This document shows positions 33,438-42,587 of a stretch of DNA of 53,009 bases, in pieces. The position numbers and the translations under genes are program-made. Position 1 is the first letter of the stretch. Every line of letters begins with the position of its first letter. Source of the DNA: an uncultured Oscillospiraceae bacterium (GTDB lineage Bacteria > Bacillota > Clostridia > Oscillospirales > Oscillospiraceae); the NCBI GenBank assembly GCA_947623745.1, contig CANQHN010000020.1:1-53009 (forward strand), written 5' to 3'. The notes under the pieces were generated by a model, which saw nothing but the letters and a program-made list of their open reading frames with translations, searched no databases and was not told the origin of the DNA.

Positions 33438-34197
33438 AGTGAGAGACATCCGCGGCGGATACGCCGGGAAGGAGGTCCTCCACAGCGTATCGCTGCGGGC
33501 CCGGGCCGGCCGGATCACCGCCGTGCTGGGGCCCAACGGCTGCGGGAAATCCACGCTGCTGAAAACCCTCTGCGGCATCGTGCCCGCCGCCTCCGGGCAG
33601 GTCCTCCTGGACGGGCAGGACCTGCTGGCGCTCCCGCAGAGGCAGACGGCGCAGAAGGTGTCCTATCTGGCCCAGAGCCGGCAGATCCCGGATATCACGG
33701 TGGAGCGGCTGGTGCTCCACGGGCGGTTCCCCTACCTGAGTTACCCCCGCCGATACCGGGAGCGGGACTACCGGGCCGCCCGGGAGGCGATGGAGCGCAT
33801 GGACATCCTGGACCTGGCGGAGACGCCCCTGGGCCAGCTCTCCGGCGGCCAGCAGCAAAAGGCCTACCTGGCCATGGCTCTGGCCCAGGACACGGATGTG
33901 GTCCTGCTGGATGAGCCCACCACCTATCTGGACGTGTCGTATCAGCTCCAGTTCCTGCGGCAGGCCAGGATGCTTGCCGGTGCCGGCAAGCACGTCCTGA
34001 TGGTGGTCCACGACCTCTCCCACGCCCTGGAGACGGCGGACGACGTGGTGCTGATGCGGGACGGGGCCGTGGAGATGCAGGGGACGCCGGAGGAGGTATA
34101 CACCTCCGGCGCACTGGACCAGGTGTTTGGCGTCCGTGTCCTCCGGGTGCAGGCCGGCGGGCAGTGGTGCTATTCCGTGCGGGGCCGGAATGGCTGA
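33430..34197 (+). CDS. Iron/corrinoid-type ABC importer, ATPase
   Basis: A 255-residue FecE/BtuD-type ATPase. Walker A GPNGCGKST, signature LSGGQQQKAYLAMALAQ, Walker B VVLLDEPTTYLD and switch His in MVVHDLSHAL are all present. GTG start at 33430 (LEVRDIRGGY), overlapping the permease end by 8 nt. Completes the importer. Confidence 0.94.
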   Translation: MLEVRDIRGGYAGKEVLHSVSLRARAGRITAVLGPNGCGKSTLLKTLCGIVPAASGQVLLDGQDLLALPQRQTAQKVSYLAQSRQIPDITVERLVLHGRFPYLSYPRRYRERDYRAAREAMERMDILDLAETPLGQLSGGQQQKAYLAMALAQDTDVVLLDEPTTYLDVSYQLQFLRQARMLAGAGKHVLMVVHDLSHALETADDVVLMRDGAVEMQGTPEEVYTSGALDQVFGVRVLRVQAGGQWCYSVRGRNG

Positions 34198-34235
34198 ACG
34201 CTTTGTCCTGCCAAGGGGGAGCTGGAACAAAACAA

Positions 34236-34285
34236 GCAAAAAAACTCCCCCCTGATGCAGATTTGTTTTCTGCATCAGGGGGGAG
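34236..34285 (-). terminator. Terminator of the purine permease
   Basis: A perfect 16-bp stem (34245-34260 with 34270-34285), followed on the minus strand by seven T. It lies 38 nt past the ABC ATPase stop and can stop both converging transcripts. Confidence 0.92.
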
Positions 34286-34337
34286 CGCTGTAATTGGAAT
34301 GATCTGCGACTTAGGGCCCGGGACCCTTTAAAACGCG

Positions 34338-35762
34338 TTACGCCACGACGAAGAACTTCACCAGGAAGAGGGCGGAGATGATGAAGGTGATCAGGGAGAC
34401 GTCCTTCGCCTTGCCGGTAAAGACCTTGATGACGGTGTAGGCGATGAGGGCCAGGCCGATGCCGTGCCCGATGGAGCCGGAGATGGGCATGGCGATGAGC
34501 ATGATGGCCACGGGGACGATCTGGGAGATATCGTTGAAGTCGATGTTCTTCAGGCCGCCGATCATCAGGATGCCCACATAGATTAGGGCGCTGGAGGTGG
34601 CGGCGGCGGGGATCAGGGCGGCGATGGGGGCGATGAAGATGCAGGCCAGGAACAGCAGCCCGGTGGTCAGGGCGGTCAGGCCGGTGCGGCCGCCGGCCTC
34701 CACGCCGGAGGCGGACTCCACGAAGGTGGTGACGGTGGAGGTGCCGGTGAGGGAGCCGGCCACGGTGCCCACGGCGTCGGCCAGGAGGGCCTCCTTCATC
34801 TGGGGCATCTTGCCGTCCTTGTCCAGCATCCCGGCCCGGCTGGCGGTGCCCACCAGGGTACCGATGGTGTCGAACATATCGATCATGCAGAAGGTGATGA
34901 TCAGGGTGATGACGGTGAACCAGCCGATCTCCGCAAACCCGGCGAAGTCGAGCTTGAAGAGGGTGGTGGAGGCCATGTCGGCGAAGGGGGGCGCGAAGGA
35001 GGCGCCCTGGAGGCTGGCGAAGGGGTTGGTCCCCAGGAAGAGCCACTCCCCGGCCCAGTAGACCACGGAGGACAGGAGCATCCCCAGCAGAACGGCGCTC
35101 CGGAAGCCCTTCTGGGCGAAAACGATGATGGCGAACAGACCCACGAACATGGTGATCACGGTCAGGACCATGGTGGGATAGGCGGAGCCCATGGTGTCCT
35201 TGGCCACGCCGGCGGTCAGGGAGGCGAAGAAGGTGCCCATGGCGTAGAACGGGCCGCCATTTTCCGAGTACAGGCCCACGTTGGAGCCGAAGCCGATGTT
35301 CATCAGCATCAGGCCGATGCCCGGGGAGATGCCCAGCCGGACCCCCAGGGGGATGGCCTCCACGATCTGCTCCCGGACGTTGAAGATGGAGAGCACGATA
35401 AAGACGATGCCCTCGATAAAGATGATGACCAGGCCGGCCTGGAAGGACCGGGTGTAGCTCATCCCGGTGATGGCCACGATGTTGGTGACGACCACGGCGA
35501 AGAAGCTGTTCAGGCCCATGCCGGGGGCCAGGGCGAAGGGCTTGTTGGCCAGGAACGCCATGACCAGCATCCCGATGAAGGAGGCGATGCAGGTGGCCAT
35601 GAACACGCCGTTCCACAGCTCCATGCCCTCCGCGCCGAAATTGGTCAGCAGGTTCGGATTCAGGGCGATGATGTAGGCCATGGTCATGAACGTGGTGAGC
35701 CCGGCCATGATCTCGGTGCGCACGGTGGTCCCGTTCTCTTTGAGCTTGAAGATCTTTTCCAT
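34338..35762 (-). CDS. Purine permease, AzgA/NCS2 type
   Basis: A 474-residue membrane protein of the guanine/hypoxanthine permease group. It has the repeated transporter motifs TTFMTMAYIIALNPNLL and FALAPGMGLNSFFA, and TGTSTVTTFVESASGVEAGGRTG in the second half. About 12 or more helices. It takes up purine bases with protons. The start is the ATG at 35762 (MEKIFKLKENG), after TTGGGAGGG. Divergent from a phosphoribosyltransferase gene, which makes a compact uptake-and-salvage pair. No purine riboswitch is visible in the 282-nt gap. Confidence 0.93.
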   Translation of the reverse strand: MEKIFKLKENGTTVRTEIMAGLTTFMTMAYIIALNPNLLTNFGAEGMELWNGVFMATCIASFIGMLVMAFLANKPFALAPGMGLNSFFAVVVTNIVAITGMSYTRSFQAGLVIIFIEGIVFIVLSIFNVREQIVEAIPLGVRLGISPGIGLMLMNIGFGSNVGLYSENGGPFYAMGTFFASLTAGVAKDTMGSAYPTMVLTVITMFVGLFAIIVFAQKGFRSAVLLGMLLSSVVYWAGEWLFLGTNPFASLQGASFAPPFADMASTTLFKLDFAGFAEIGWFTVITLIITFCMIDMFDTIGTLVGTASRAGMLDKDGKMPQMKEALLADAVGTVAGSLTGTSTVTTFVESASGVEAGGRTGLTALTTGLLFLACIFIAPIAALIPAAATSSALIYVGILMIGGLKNIDFNDISQIVPVAIMLIAMPISGSIGHGIGLALIAYTVIKVFTGKAKDVSLITFIISALFLVKFFVVA

Positions 35763-35946
35763 TTCATTCCCTCCCAAAAAATTTTGAAACGGCGCCGGAG
35801 TCCACGGTCAGACAGGATGCGGTGCCGCTCAATACAGTCAATATACCACGGTCCCCGCAAAATTTCTACACTTTTTGAAATTTTTTTCGCAGGATTGGGA
35901 TTTGCTTTCAGGGAGAGAAAGGGACCGCGCCCATTTTGAGAAAAAA

Positions 35947-35975
35947 GTGACAAAAATCCCCGCCTGTGCTATAAT
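35947..35975 (+). promoter_or_regulatory. Promoter of the phosphoribosyltransferase
   Basis: GTGACA (35947-35952), 17-nt spacer, TATAAT (35970-35975). Confidence 0.75.
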
Positions 35976-36044
35976 ATCTCCCGCAGAGGTTTTTCCCCTT
36001 GTGTTCCCCGCTGATTTCGATCGATTCTAAGGAGATGATTTGGA

Positions 36045-36599
36045 ATGACGTATCCCATCACTGTGGCGGGCGTGACCCGCGAGCTCCCGCTGTGTCCCCT
36101 GAATGACGAGGTGATGATCGGCGCCTTCGTGATCTTTGGAGACGTGGAGCTCACCTGCGCCTGCGCCAAGGCCCTGCTGGAGATCGCCCCGGAGTACGAC
36201 TACATGATCGCGCCGGAGGCCAAGGCCATCCCCCTGATCCACGAGATGGCCCGCCAGAGCGGCCGGAACCACTACTTCCTGGTCCGCAAGAAGCCCAAGC
36301 TCTACATGGGGGACGTGTTCGAGGTGGAGGACGTGTCCATCACCACCGAGGGCAAGCAGAAGCTCTACATGTCCGCCGCCGACGCGGCGCTGATGAAGGG
36401 CAAGCGCATCCTGATCATTGACGACGTGACCTCCACCGGCGGCTCCTTCAAGGCCGTGGAGCACCTGGTGAAGATGGCCGGCGGCATCGTCGCCGGAAAG
36501 ATGGCCGTCCTCGCCGAGGGCAAGGCCGCCGAGCGGGAGGACATCAGGTATCTCCAGCCCCTGCCCTTCTTCGATAAGGACGGGAACCCGCTCAAATAA
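36045..36599 (+). CDS. Purine phosphoribosyltransferase (adenine type)
   Basis: A 184-residue type I phosphoribosyltransferase that makes a purine nucleotide from the free base and PRPP. The PRPP loop RILIIDDVTSTGGS is complete, and the overall plan (YDYMIAPEAKAIPLIHEMA, SGRNHYFLVRKKPKLYM) is that of adenine phosphoribosyltransferase-like proteins. The C-terminus LQPLPFFDKDGNP also fits. ATG follows AAGGAGATG. Base specificity (adenine or xanthine) is not certain. Confidence 0.85.
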   Translation: MTYPITVAGVTRELPLCPLNDEVMIGAFVIFGDVELTCACAKALLEIAPEYDYMIAPEAKAIPLIHEMARQSGRNHYFLVRKKPKLYMGDVFEVEDVSITTEGKQKLYMSAADAALMKGKRILIIDDVTSTGGSFKAVEHLVKMAGGIVAGKMAVLAEGKAAEREDIRYLQPLPFFDKDGNPLK

Positions 36600-36638
36600 C
36601 GACCTGCGCCGAAGGACCTGATCCCTGGATATCTGCGG

Positions 36639-36674
36639 GGCCCCCGGCCCCGGGAAGGGGGCCGGGGGCCTTCC
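36639..36674 (+). terminator. Terminator after the phosphoribosyltransferase
   Basis: A perfect 13-bp GC stem, GGCCCCCGGCCCC with its complement (36639-36651 and 36658-36670), then TTCC. Very stable stem but weak T tail. Confidence 0.65.
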
Positions 36675-36855
36675 TGAGCTGGTACGGCGGAAAATTTTCG
36701 TGTTTCTGTGCGCGGTGTGAGTTTCTGTGCTATACTTGATGCACACCGTGAAAGAAATGTGAACGGACAGGCCCGCAAGGGGCGCGTCCGCGGGCTGTGC
36801 AGGGGGAGCCTGCGCGGGACGCGGACAGGAAACGAGCAAAAAGGAGAGATGAATC

Positions 36856-38367
36856 ATGAGTAAAACGGTACGGCGCATCATTGGCCTCATCCCCGCCGTC
36901 CTGATCCAGACCCTGTGGACGGTCATCCTGCTCAAGTGGCTGGCCCCCTGGGCGGCGGTCATCAATCTGCTGCTGACCTTTTTCGCGTTCCTCTATGTGC
37001 TCTATATCATCACCAACCGGAACGAGGGCACCTATAAGACCCTCTGGCTGCTGGTCATCCTGGGACTGCCCGTGTTCGGTACGATCCTGTACCTGTGTTT
37101 CGGCAACAAAAAGACCGCTAGGCCCCTCCAGAGGCGGCTGAAACGGGGCGGCGCCCTGCTGCCGGAGGAGAAGAGCGCGCCGGAGGCGCTGGAGGAGCTG
37201 GAGGCGGAGACTCCCCGCCTGGCCCAGACCTTCCGCTACGTGGAGAAAAAGACCGGGTTCCATACCCGCCCCTGCCGCGAGGCCAGCTACTACCATCTGG
37301 GGGAGGAGCTGTTCGCCCAGATGCTCGTGGACCTGGAGACGGCGGAGAAGTTCATCTTCTCCGAGTACTTCATCGTGGAGAACGGCAAAATGTGGGACTC
37401 CATGGTGGACATCATGGCCCGGAAGGCCGCCCAGGGGGTGGACGTGCGGGTGATGTACGACGACATGGGCAGCATCTCCACCTACTCCGCCCAGAACCTG
37501 AAGCAGCTCCAGGACAAGGGCATCAAGTGCGTCCGCTTCAACGCCTTCGTCTCCATCCGGGGCACCCTGAACTACCGGGACCACCGGAAAATGCTCATCA
37601 TCGACGGCAAGGTGGCGTTCAGCGGCGGGGTGAACCTGGCCGACGAGTATATCAACGAGGTGGTCAAGTTCGGCCACTGGAAGGACATCGGGTTCCGCCT
37701 CACCGGGGAGCCGGTCCACAACTACACCCGGATGTTTGCCCAGTTCTGGAACGCCTTCTCCAAGGACCCGGTCCCGGCGGAGGAGCTGGAGCCCGTCCCC
37801 TTCACCGGCTCCGCCCCCGCCAACGGCTGTGTGCTGTCCTACTACGACTCGCCCATCTACCCCGACGCGGTGAGCAACAATCTGTATGTGGAGCTGCTGG
37901 GCCAGGCCACCCGGTACGCCTGGTTCTACACTCCCTACCTGATGCTGGGGGACAGCCTGATGGACGCCTTTGTCCGGGCGGCCCAGCGGGGGGTGGATGT
38001 GCGAATCATCATGCCCGGCGTCCCGGACAAGGCCATCGTCTACCGCATGTCCCGCAGCTACTACCAGCCTCTGCTGGAGGCCGGGGTGAAGATCTACGAG
38101 TACACCCCCGGCTTCGTCCACGCCAAGGGGTGCGTGGTGGACGACGTGGTGGGCACCATCGGCACGGTGAACCTGGACTACCGCAGCCTGTTCCTCCACT
38201 TTGAGAACAACGCGCTGTTCTACAAGGTCCCCGTGCTGGCGGACCTGAAGGCCGACTTCGCCGCCACCCAGGAGATGTGCCGGGAGCGGACCTTGGACAA
38301 CATCGGCATGTGCTTCCGGAAGTGGATCGTGGACGGCGTGCTGCGCATCTTCGCCCCGCTGTGCTGA
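36856..38367 (+). CDS. cls: Cardiolipin synthase
   Basis: 503 residues; condenses two phosphatidylglycerols to cardiolipin at the membrane. Two N-terminal membrane helices (residues 8-55) and a third near 70-85 precede two phospholipase-D HKD motifs: HRKMLIID with SGGVNLADEY, and HAKGCVVD with GTVNLDYRS. The order and length are those of bacterial ClsA-type enzymes. ATG follows AAAGGAGAG. A clean single gene with its own terminator at 38467. Confidence 0.95.
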   Translation: MSKTVRRIIGLIPAVLIQTLWTVILLKWLAPWAAVINLLLTFFAFLYVLYIITNRNEGTYKTLWLLVILGLPVFGTILYLCFGNKKTARPLQRRLKRGGALLPEEKSAPEALEELEAETPRLAQTFRYVEKKTGFHTRPCREASYYHLGEELFAQMLVDLETAEKFIFSEYFIVENGKMWDSMVDIMARKAAQGVDVRVMYDDMGSISTYSAQNLKQLQDKGIKCVRFNAFVSIRGTLNYRDHRKMLIIDGKVAFSGGVNLADEYINEVVKFGHWKDIGFRLTGEPVHNYTRMFAQFWNAFSKDPVPAEELEPVPFTGSAPANGCVLSYYDSPIYPDAVSNNLYVELLGQATRYAWFYTPYLMLGDSLMDAFVRAAQRGVDVRIIMPGVPDKAIVYRMSRSYYQPLLEAGVKIYEYTPGFVHAKGCVVDDVVGTIGTVNLDYRSLFLHFENNALFYKVPVLADLKADFAATQEMCRERTLDNIGMCFRKWIVDGVLRIFAPLC

Positions 38368-38466
38368 CGAATGTTGTTTTAGAGCTCTGCCGACCGCCTG
38401 GCTCGGAGCGGCAAGACCGGCGCCGAGTCCATGAGCCGGATGCTGCCCGTATATTTTGAGAGAACA

Positions 38467-38506
38467 GCCCTCTGCTGCAGACCGATGCAGCAGAGGGCAG
38501 TTTTTT
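38467..38506 (+). terminator. Terminator downstream of cls
   Basis: A perfect 13-bp stem GCCCTCTGCTGCA with its complement (38467-38479, 38486-38498), then TTTTTT at 38501. Confidence 0.95.
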
Positions 38507-38629
38507 GATTTTATGAGGGCCTCGCCTGCTGAGGGGGCGATACCGGGGCCCCAAATGGCTCTGCCGCCGGGGCAGAGAGGGGGGAGCCGTGAGCGGCTTC
38601 CTTTTTTCAAAAGAACCGAAAAAAACCTC

Positions 38630-38657
38630 TTGACAATTCTGGAATAGGGGGTATAAT
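38630..38657 (+). promoter_or_regulatory. Promoter of the fatty acid synthesis operon
   Basis: TTGACA (38630-38635), 16-nt spacer, TATAAT (38652-38657). The predicted start near 38664 is directly before the palindromic operator. Confidence 0.88.
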
Positions 38658-38668
38658 AGCGACAATAT

Positions 38669-38694
38669 TTTAGCTAAATAATTTTAGCTAAAAT
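38669..38694. promoter_or_regulatory. Tandem palindromic operator of the fatty acid synthesis operon
   Basis: TTTAGCTAAA (38669-38678) and the perfect 14-bp palindrome ATTTTAGCTAAAAT (38681-38694), centres 14 bp apart, just after the predicted transcription start. This is the right place for a repressor. The MarR protein encoded at the end of the operon (46020) is the obvious candidate, by analogy with FabT in streptococci; the sequence differs from the FabT and FapR sites I know. Confidence 0.75.
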
Positions 38695-38735
38695 ATAATA
38701 AACAATTTCAAATACGACAAAGTGAGGTTTTTATC

Positions 38736-38972
38736 ATGGAGATCACCTTCGAGCAGGTACGCGGCATCATTGTGGACACCCTCAGCTGTGACCCGGAGCA
38801 GGTCAAACCCGAAACCGACTTGATCGAGGACCTGGGGGCCGACTCCCTGGAGCTGGTGGACCTGTCCATGGCCCTTCAGGAGGCGCTGGGCGCCGGCATC
38901 GCCGACGAGGACATGGAGAGTATCCACACCGTGGGCGATATCGTCGCCTACATCCGCTCCCATAAGGCATGA
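38736..38972 (+). CDS. acpP: Acyl carrier protein
   Basis: 78 residues, acidic, four-helix ACP. The phosphopantetheine attachment serine is in GADSLELVDL. Carries the growing acyl chain between the enzymes encoded next to it. ATG follows AGTGAGG. First gene of the operon. Confidence 0.97.
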   Translation: MEITFEQVRGIIVDTLSCDPEQVKPETDLIEDLGADSLELVDLSMALQEALGAGIADEDMESIHTVGDIVAYIRSHKA

Positions 38973-39017
38973 GCAGTCCGCCCCGGCGCCGTGTGCCGGG
39001 GCAGGGGAGGAGTACCT

Positions 39018-39875
39018 GTGAACCTGTTTTTTACCCGCAGGGGGAAAAAGGAGAATACTGAGCCGCTGAAAGCGGCGTGGGAGGACCAGATCACCTCCCA
39101 GAGCCCCAAGACCTGCCCCGCCTGCGGGCAGGCCAGCCCCGCCGACCAGTGGCACAAGAGGGGGCAGGTCTGTCCCAAATGCGGCTACCACGCCCCCATC
39201 GGGGCGTACTACCGCCTGTCCTTCCTCCTGGACCCGGGCAGCTTCCAGGAGCTGGACAGGGACCTGCTGCCCGCCGACCCGCTGGACTTTCCGGGCTACC
39301 CCCAGAAGCTCAGCGACTTGGAGCAGTCCACCGGCATGATGGAGGCGGCGGTGTCCGCCCTGGGCAGCATCGAGGGGCACAGGGCTGTGTTCGCCGTGCT
39401 GGACAGCAGCTTTCTCATGGGCAGCATGGGCACGGCGGTGGGGGAGAAGATCACCCGGGCCGCCGAGACGGCCCAGCGGCAGCGGCTCCCCCTGATCATC
39501 TTCGCCGCCAGCGGCGGGGCCCGGATGCAGGAGGGGATATTGTCCCTGATGCAGATGGCCAAGACCGCCGCGGCCATCCAGCGCTTTCAGAGCGCCAGGG
39601 GATTGTATATCTCCTGCCTGACCCATCCCACCACCGGGGGCGTGACGGCCAGCTTCGCCTCCCTGGGGGACGTGATGCTCTCCGAGCCGGGGGCGCTGAT
39701 TGGCTTTGCCGGCCCGCGGGTCATCGAGCAGACCATCCACGAGAAGCTGCCCGCCGGGTTCCAGCGGGCGGAGTACCTGCTGGAGCACGGCTTTTTGGAC
39801 CAGGTGGTCCCCCGGGAGCAGTGGCGGAGCGTCCTGGGCCAGATCCTGTCGCTCCACGAGAAAGGAGGGCGCTGA
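39018..39875 (+). CDS. accD: Acetyl-CoA carboxylase carboxyltransferase beta subunit
   Basis: 285 residues; with AccA it transfers the carboxyl group from biotin to acetyl-CoA, giving malonyl-CoA. A zinc ribbon (CPACG ... CPKCG) is followed by the crotonase-like core with FAASGGARMQEG and TTGGVTASFASLGD. Start GTG at 39018 (NLFFTRRGKKE), with GGGGAGGAG 5 nt upstream. The biotin carrier and carboxylase genes accB and accC are not in this operon. Confidence 0.95.
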   Translation: MNLFFTRRGKKENTEPLKAAWEDQITSQSPKTCPACGQASPADQWHKRGQVCPKCGYHAPIGAYYRLSFLLDPGSFQELDRDLLPADPLDFPGYPQKLSDLEQSTGMMEAAVSALGSIEGHRAVFAVLDSSFLMGSMGTAVGEKITRAAETAQRQRLPLIIFAASGGARMQEGILSLMQMAKTAAAIQRFQSARGLYISCLTHPTTGGVTASFASLGDVMLSEPGALIGFAGPRVIEQTIHEKLPAGFQRAEYLLEHGFLDQVVPREQWRSVLGQILSLHEKGGR

Positions 39876-39878
39876 ACC

Positions 39879-40703
39879 ATGTCTGTCTACACGCCGGAAC
39901 AGAAGGTAAAGTTGGCTCGCTACCCCGGCCGGCCGGGGACGGCGGACTACATCCAGAATCTTTTTACCGATTTCTTTGAGCAGCGGGGCGACCGCCAGTG
40001 CCGGGACGACAGCAGCATCCTGGGCGGCGTGGCCCGGTTCCACGGCCGGCCGGTCACCGTCATCGGCCACCGGAAGGGGCGCACCATGGAGGAGAAGCTG
40101 CGCTTCAACTTCGGGATGCCCGGCCCCGAGGGCTACCGCAAGGCCCAGCGGCTCATGCGCCAGGCGGAGAAGTTCGGCCGGCCCATCATCACCTTCATCG
40201 ACACGCCGGGGGCTTACCCCGGCCGGGATGCGGAGGAGCGGGGCCAGGGGGAGGCCATCGCCCAGTGCCTGGCCCTGATGAGCTCCCTCACCGTCCCCGT
40301 GGTCGCCGTGGTGATCGGCGAGGGGGGCAGCGGCGGGGCCCTGGCCCTGGGGGTGGCCAACCGGGTGCTCATGCTGGAAAACGCCGTCTACTCCGTGCTC
40401 TCCCCGGAGGGGTTTGCCTCCATCCTGTGGAAGGACGCCTCCCGCAGCGGCGAGGCCTGCTCCGTGATGAAGCTCACCGCCCAGGACCTGCGCAGCAGCG
40501 GTGTGGTCCAGGCCGTGCTGAAGGAGCCGGAGGGCGGGGCCCACACCGACCCCCAGGCCGTCTACCGTACGGTGGACGCCGCCCTGCGCCGGGAGCTGGC
40601 CGCCCTGGGCCGGGTCAACAAGAGGTCCCTGGCCCGGCAGCGCTACCAGCTGTTCCGCTCCATGGGTCAGGACCTGCACCCGGCCCGGGGGGCCGCCGTA
40701 TGA
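39879..40703 (+). CDS. accA: Acetyl-CoA carboxylase carboxyltransferase alpha subunit
   Basis: 274 residues, partner of AccD. Family blocks FGMPGPEGYRKAQRLM, FIDTPGAYPG and VVIGEGGSGGALALGVANRV provide the oxyanion hole and carboxybiotin site. It starts 3 nt after accD, with GAAAGGAGG overlapping the accD end, so the two subunits are made together. Somewhat shorter at the N-terminus than E. coli AccA (about 319), which is usual for Firmicutes. Confidence 0.95.
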   Translation: MSVYTPEQKVKLARYPGRPGTADYIQNLFTDFFEQRGDRQCRDDSSILGGVARFHGRPVTVIGHRKGRTMEEKLRFNFGMPGPEGYRKAQRLMRQAEKFGRPIITFIDTPGAYPGRDAEERGQGEAIAQCLALMSSLTVPVVAVVIGEGGSGGALALGVANRVLMLENAVYSVLSPEGFASILWKDASRSGEACSVMKLTAQDLRSSGVVQAVLKEPEGGAHTDPQAVYRTVDAALRRELAALGRVNKRSLARQRYQLFRSMGQDLHPARGAAV

Positions 40704-41638
40704 GCGCCCCGCAGATTCTGGGCACCGGCCGGTGTGTGCCGGAGCGGGTGGTCACCAACGATGAGCTGGGCCGGACGCTGGACACCAGCGATGCGTGGAT
40801 CTACGGCCGCACCGGCATCCACAGCCGCCATTTCTGCACCGCCGAGACGGGGGCGGACCTGGCGGAGACCGCTGCCCGGCGGGCCATGGAGGCGGCGGAG
40901 GTGTCCCCGGGAGACATCGGGGTATGCCTGACGGCCACCTGCTCCCCGGACCGGGCCAGCCCCTCCACCGCCTGTACCCTCCAGGGGCGGCTGGGCCTGC
41001 CCGAGGATACGGTCTGCTTCGATCTGAACGCCGCCTGCGCGGGGTTCCTGTACGGGGTGCACACCGCCCACGCCCTGTTGGCCGCGTCCCCGCGGCCCTA
41101 TGCCCTGGTGGTGGGGGTGGAGGTGCTCAGCCGCCTGCTGGACAGGACCGACCGGAACACCTGCGTCCTGTTCGGGGACGGGGCGGGAGCCGCCGTCCTC
41201 CGCCGGGACGAGGGGCGGCAGTGGCACACCCTCTTCGGCACCCGTGCCGACGGGCACGCCATCTGGGTCCAGGGCCCCGGCCCGGAGCGGGCCGCCATCC
41301 ATATGGACGGCAGGGCGGTGTTCCGCTTCGCCATCGAGGTGGTGGAGCGCTCCATCCGGCAGCTGCTGGACGCGGAGGGCTGCACCCTGGACCAGGTGGA
41401 CCTGGTGGTCTGCCACCAGGCCAACCAGCGCATCATCGACCACGCGGCCAAAAAGCTGGGAGCCCGGGAGGGCCAGTTCTTCAAGAATATGGAGACCTAC
41501 GGCAACACCTCCGCCGCCAGCATCCCCATCGCCCTGGACGAGCTGGCGAGGAGCGGCGCGCTGCGGCCCGGGATGCGAGTGTTGTGCGTCGGCTTCGGCG
41601 CGGGACTGACCTGGGCGGGGATGATCTTCCAGTGGTAG
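40700..41638 (+). CDS. fabH: 3-oxoacyl-ACP synthase III
   Basis: 312 residues; starts chains by condensing acetyl- or branched acyl-CoA with malonyl-ACP. Catalytic triad positions are seen as Cys in LNAACAGFLYG, His in VVCHQANQRI and Asn in YGNTSAASIP. The ATG overlaps the accA stop (ATGA). Acyl-primer preference, which sets straight versus branched fatty acids, is not readable by eye. Confidence 0.95.
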   Translation: MSAPQILGTGRCVPERVVTNDELGRTLDTSDAWIYGRTGIHSRHFCTAETGADLAETAARRAMEAAEVSPGDIGVCLTATCSPDRASPSTACTLQGRLGLPEDTVCFDLNAACAGFLYGVHTAHALLAASPRPYALVVGVEVLSRLLDRTDRNTCVLFGDGAGAAVLRRDEGRQWHTLFGTRADGHAIWVQGPGPERAAIHMDGRAVFRFAIEVVERSIRQLLDAEGCTLDQVDLVVCHQANQRIIDHAAKKLGAREGQFFKNMETYGNTSAASIPIALDELARSGALRPGMRVLCVGFGAGLTWAGMIFQW

Positions 41639-41650
41639 GGGGAGAAAACA

Positions 41651-42586
41651 ATGAAGAAGTTGAATGAGATCCTGGGCACCGAGTTCCCCATCATCCAGGG
41701 GGGCATGGCCAACATCGCCACCGGCGAATTTGCCGCCGCCGTGTCCAACGCCGGGGCCCTGGGGCTCATCGGCGCGGGCGGGATGGATGCGGAGTCCGTC
41801 CGCTGCCACATCCGCCGGTGCCGGGAGCTGACCGACAGGCCCTTCGGCGTGAACATCATGCTCATGAACCCCGCCGCCCCGGAGATCGCCAAAGTGGTGA
41901 TCGAGGAGGGGGTGAAGGTGGTCACCACCGGCGCGGGGGTGCCCGGCCGGTATGTCCCCGCCTGGAAGGAGGCGGAAATCAAGGTGTTCCCCGTGGTGGC
42001 CGCCACGGCGCTGGTGCGGAAGCTGGCCCCCCTGGGGGTGGACGGCTTCATCGCCGAGGGCACCGAGAGCGGCGGCCACGTGGGGGAGCTGACTACCATG
42101 GCCCTGGTGCCCCAGGTGTGCGGCGAGACGGACCTGCCCGTCATCGCCGCCGGCGGAATCGCCTCGGGCCGGCAGCTGGCCGCGGCCTTCGCCCTGGGGG
42201 CCTGCGGGGCCCAGGTGGGCACCTGCCTGCTGGTCAGCGAGGAGTGCCCCATCCACAGCAACTACAAGCAGGCCATCCTGCGGGCCAGGGACAGCGACAC
42301 CACCGTCACCGGCCGCTCCGCCGGCGCCCCGGTGCGCATCCTGAAAAACCAGATGTCCCGGGAGTACCTGAAGCGGGAGCGGGAGGGCGCCCCCCTGGCG
42401 GAGCTGGAGCAGTTCACCCTGGGCTCCCTGCGCCGGGCCGTGTTCGACGGGGACGTGAAAACCGGCTCCCTCATGGCCGGCCAAGTGGCCGGGATGCTCC
42501 ACGAGATCCGCCCGCTCCGGGCGATTTTTGAGGAGCTGTGTACCGACTGCCGCGCCACGGCCCAAAAATTGGCGGAGGAGATTTGA
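41651..42586 (+). CDS. fabK: Enoyl-ACP reductase II (flavoprotein)
   Basis: 311 residues; an FMN-dependent TIM-barrel enoyl reductase that finishes each elongation cycle. FPIIQGGMANIATG start, VVTTGAGVPG, GTESGGHVG and IAAGGIASGRQ (phosphate-binding) are FabK and nitronate-monooxygenase-like motifs; the operon context makes it FabK. FabK enzymes are intrinsically insensitive to triclosan. ATG follows AGGGGGAG. Confidence 0.95.
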   Translation: MKKLNEILGTEFPIIQGGMANIATGEFAAAVSNAGALGLIGAGGMDAESVRCHIRRCRELTDRPFGVNIMLMNPAAPEIAKVVIEEGVKVVTTGAGVPGRYVPAWKEAEIKVFPVVAATALVRKLAPLGVDGFIAEGTESGGHVGELTTMALVPQVCGETDLPVIAAGGIASGRQLAAAFALGACGAQVGTCLLVSEECPIHSNYKQAILRARDSDTTVTGRSAGAPVRILKNQMSREYLKREREGAPLAELEQFTLGSLRRAVFDGDVKTGSLMAGQVAGMLHEIRPLRAIFEELCTDCRATAQKLAEEI

Positions 42587-42587
42587 T

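Noticed and set aside
35763-36044. Purine riboswitch before the purine permease
   Set aside because: The conserved core and loop sequences of the purine aptamer are not present on either strand.
38376-38466. GTTTTAGAGCT followed later by GGCGCCGAGTC, resembling parts of a Cas9 tracrRNA
   Set aside because: No cas9, no matching repeats and the array here is type I-C; the match is short and the fold does not follow.
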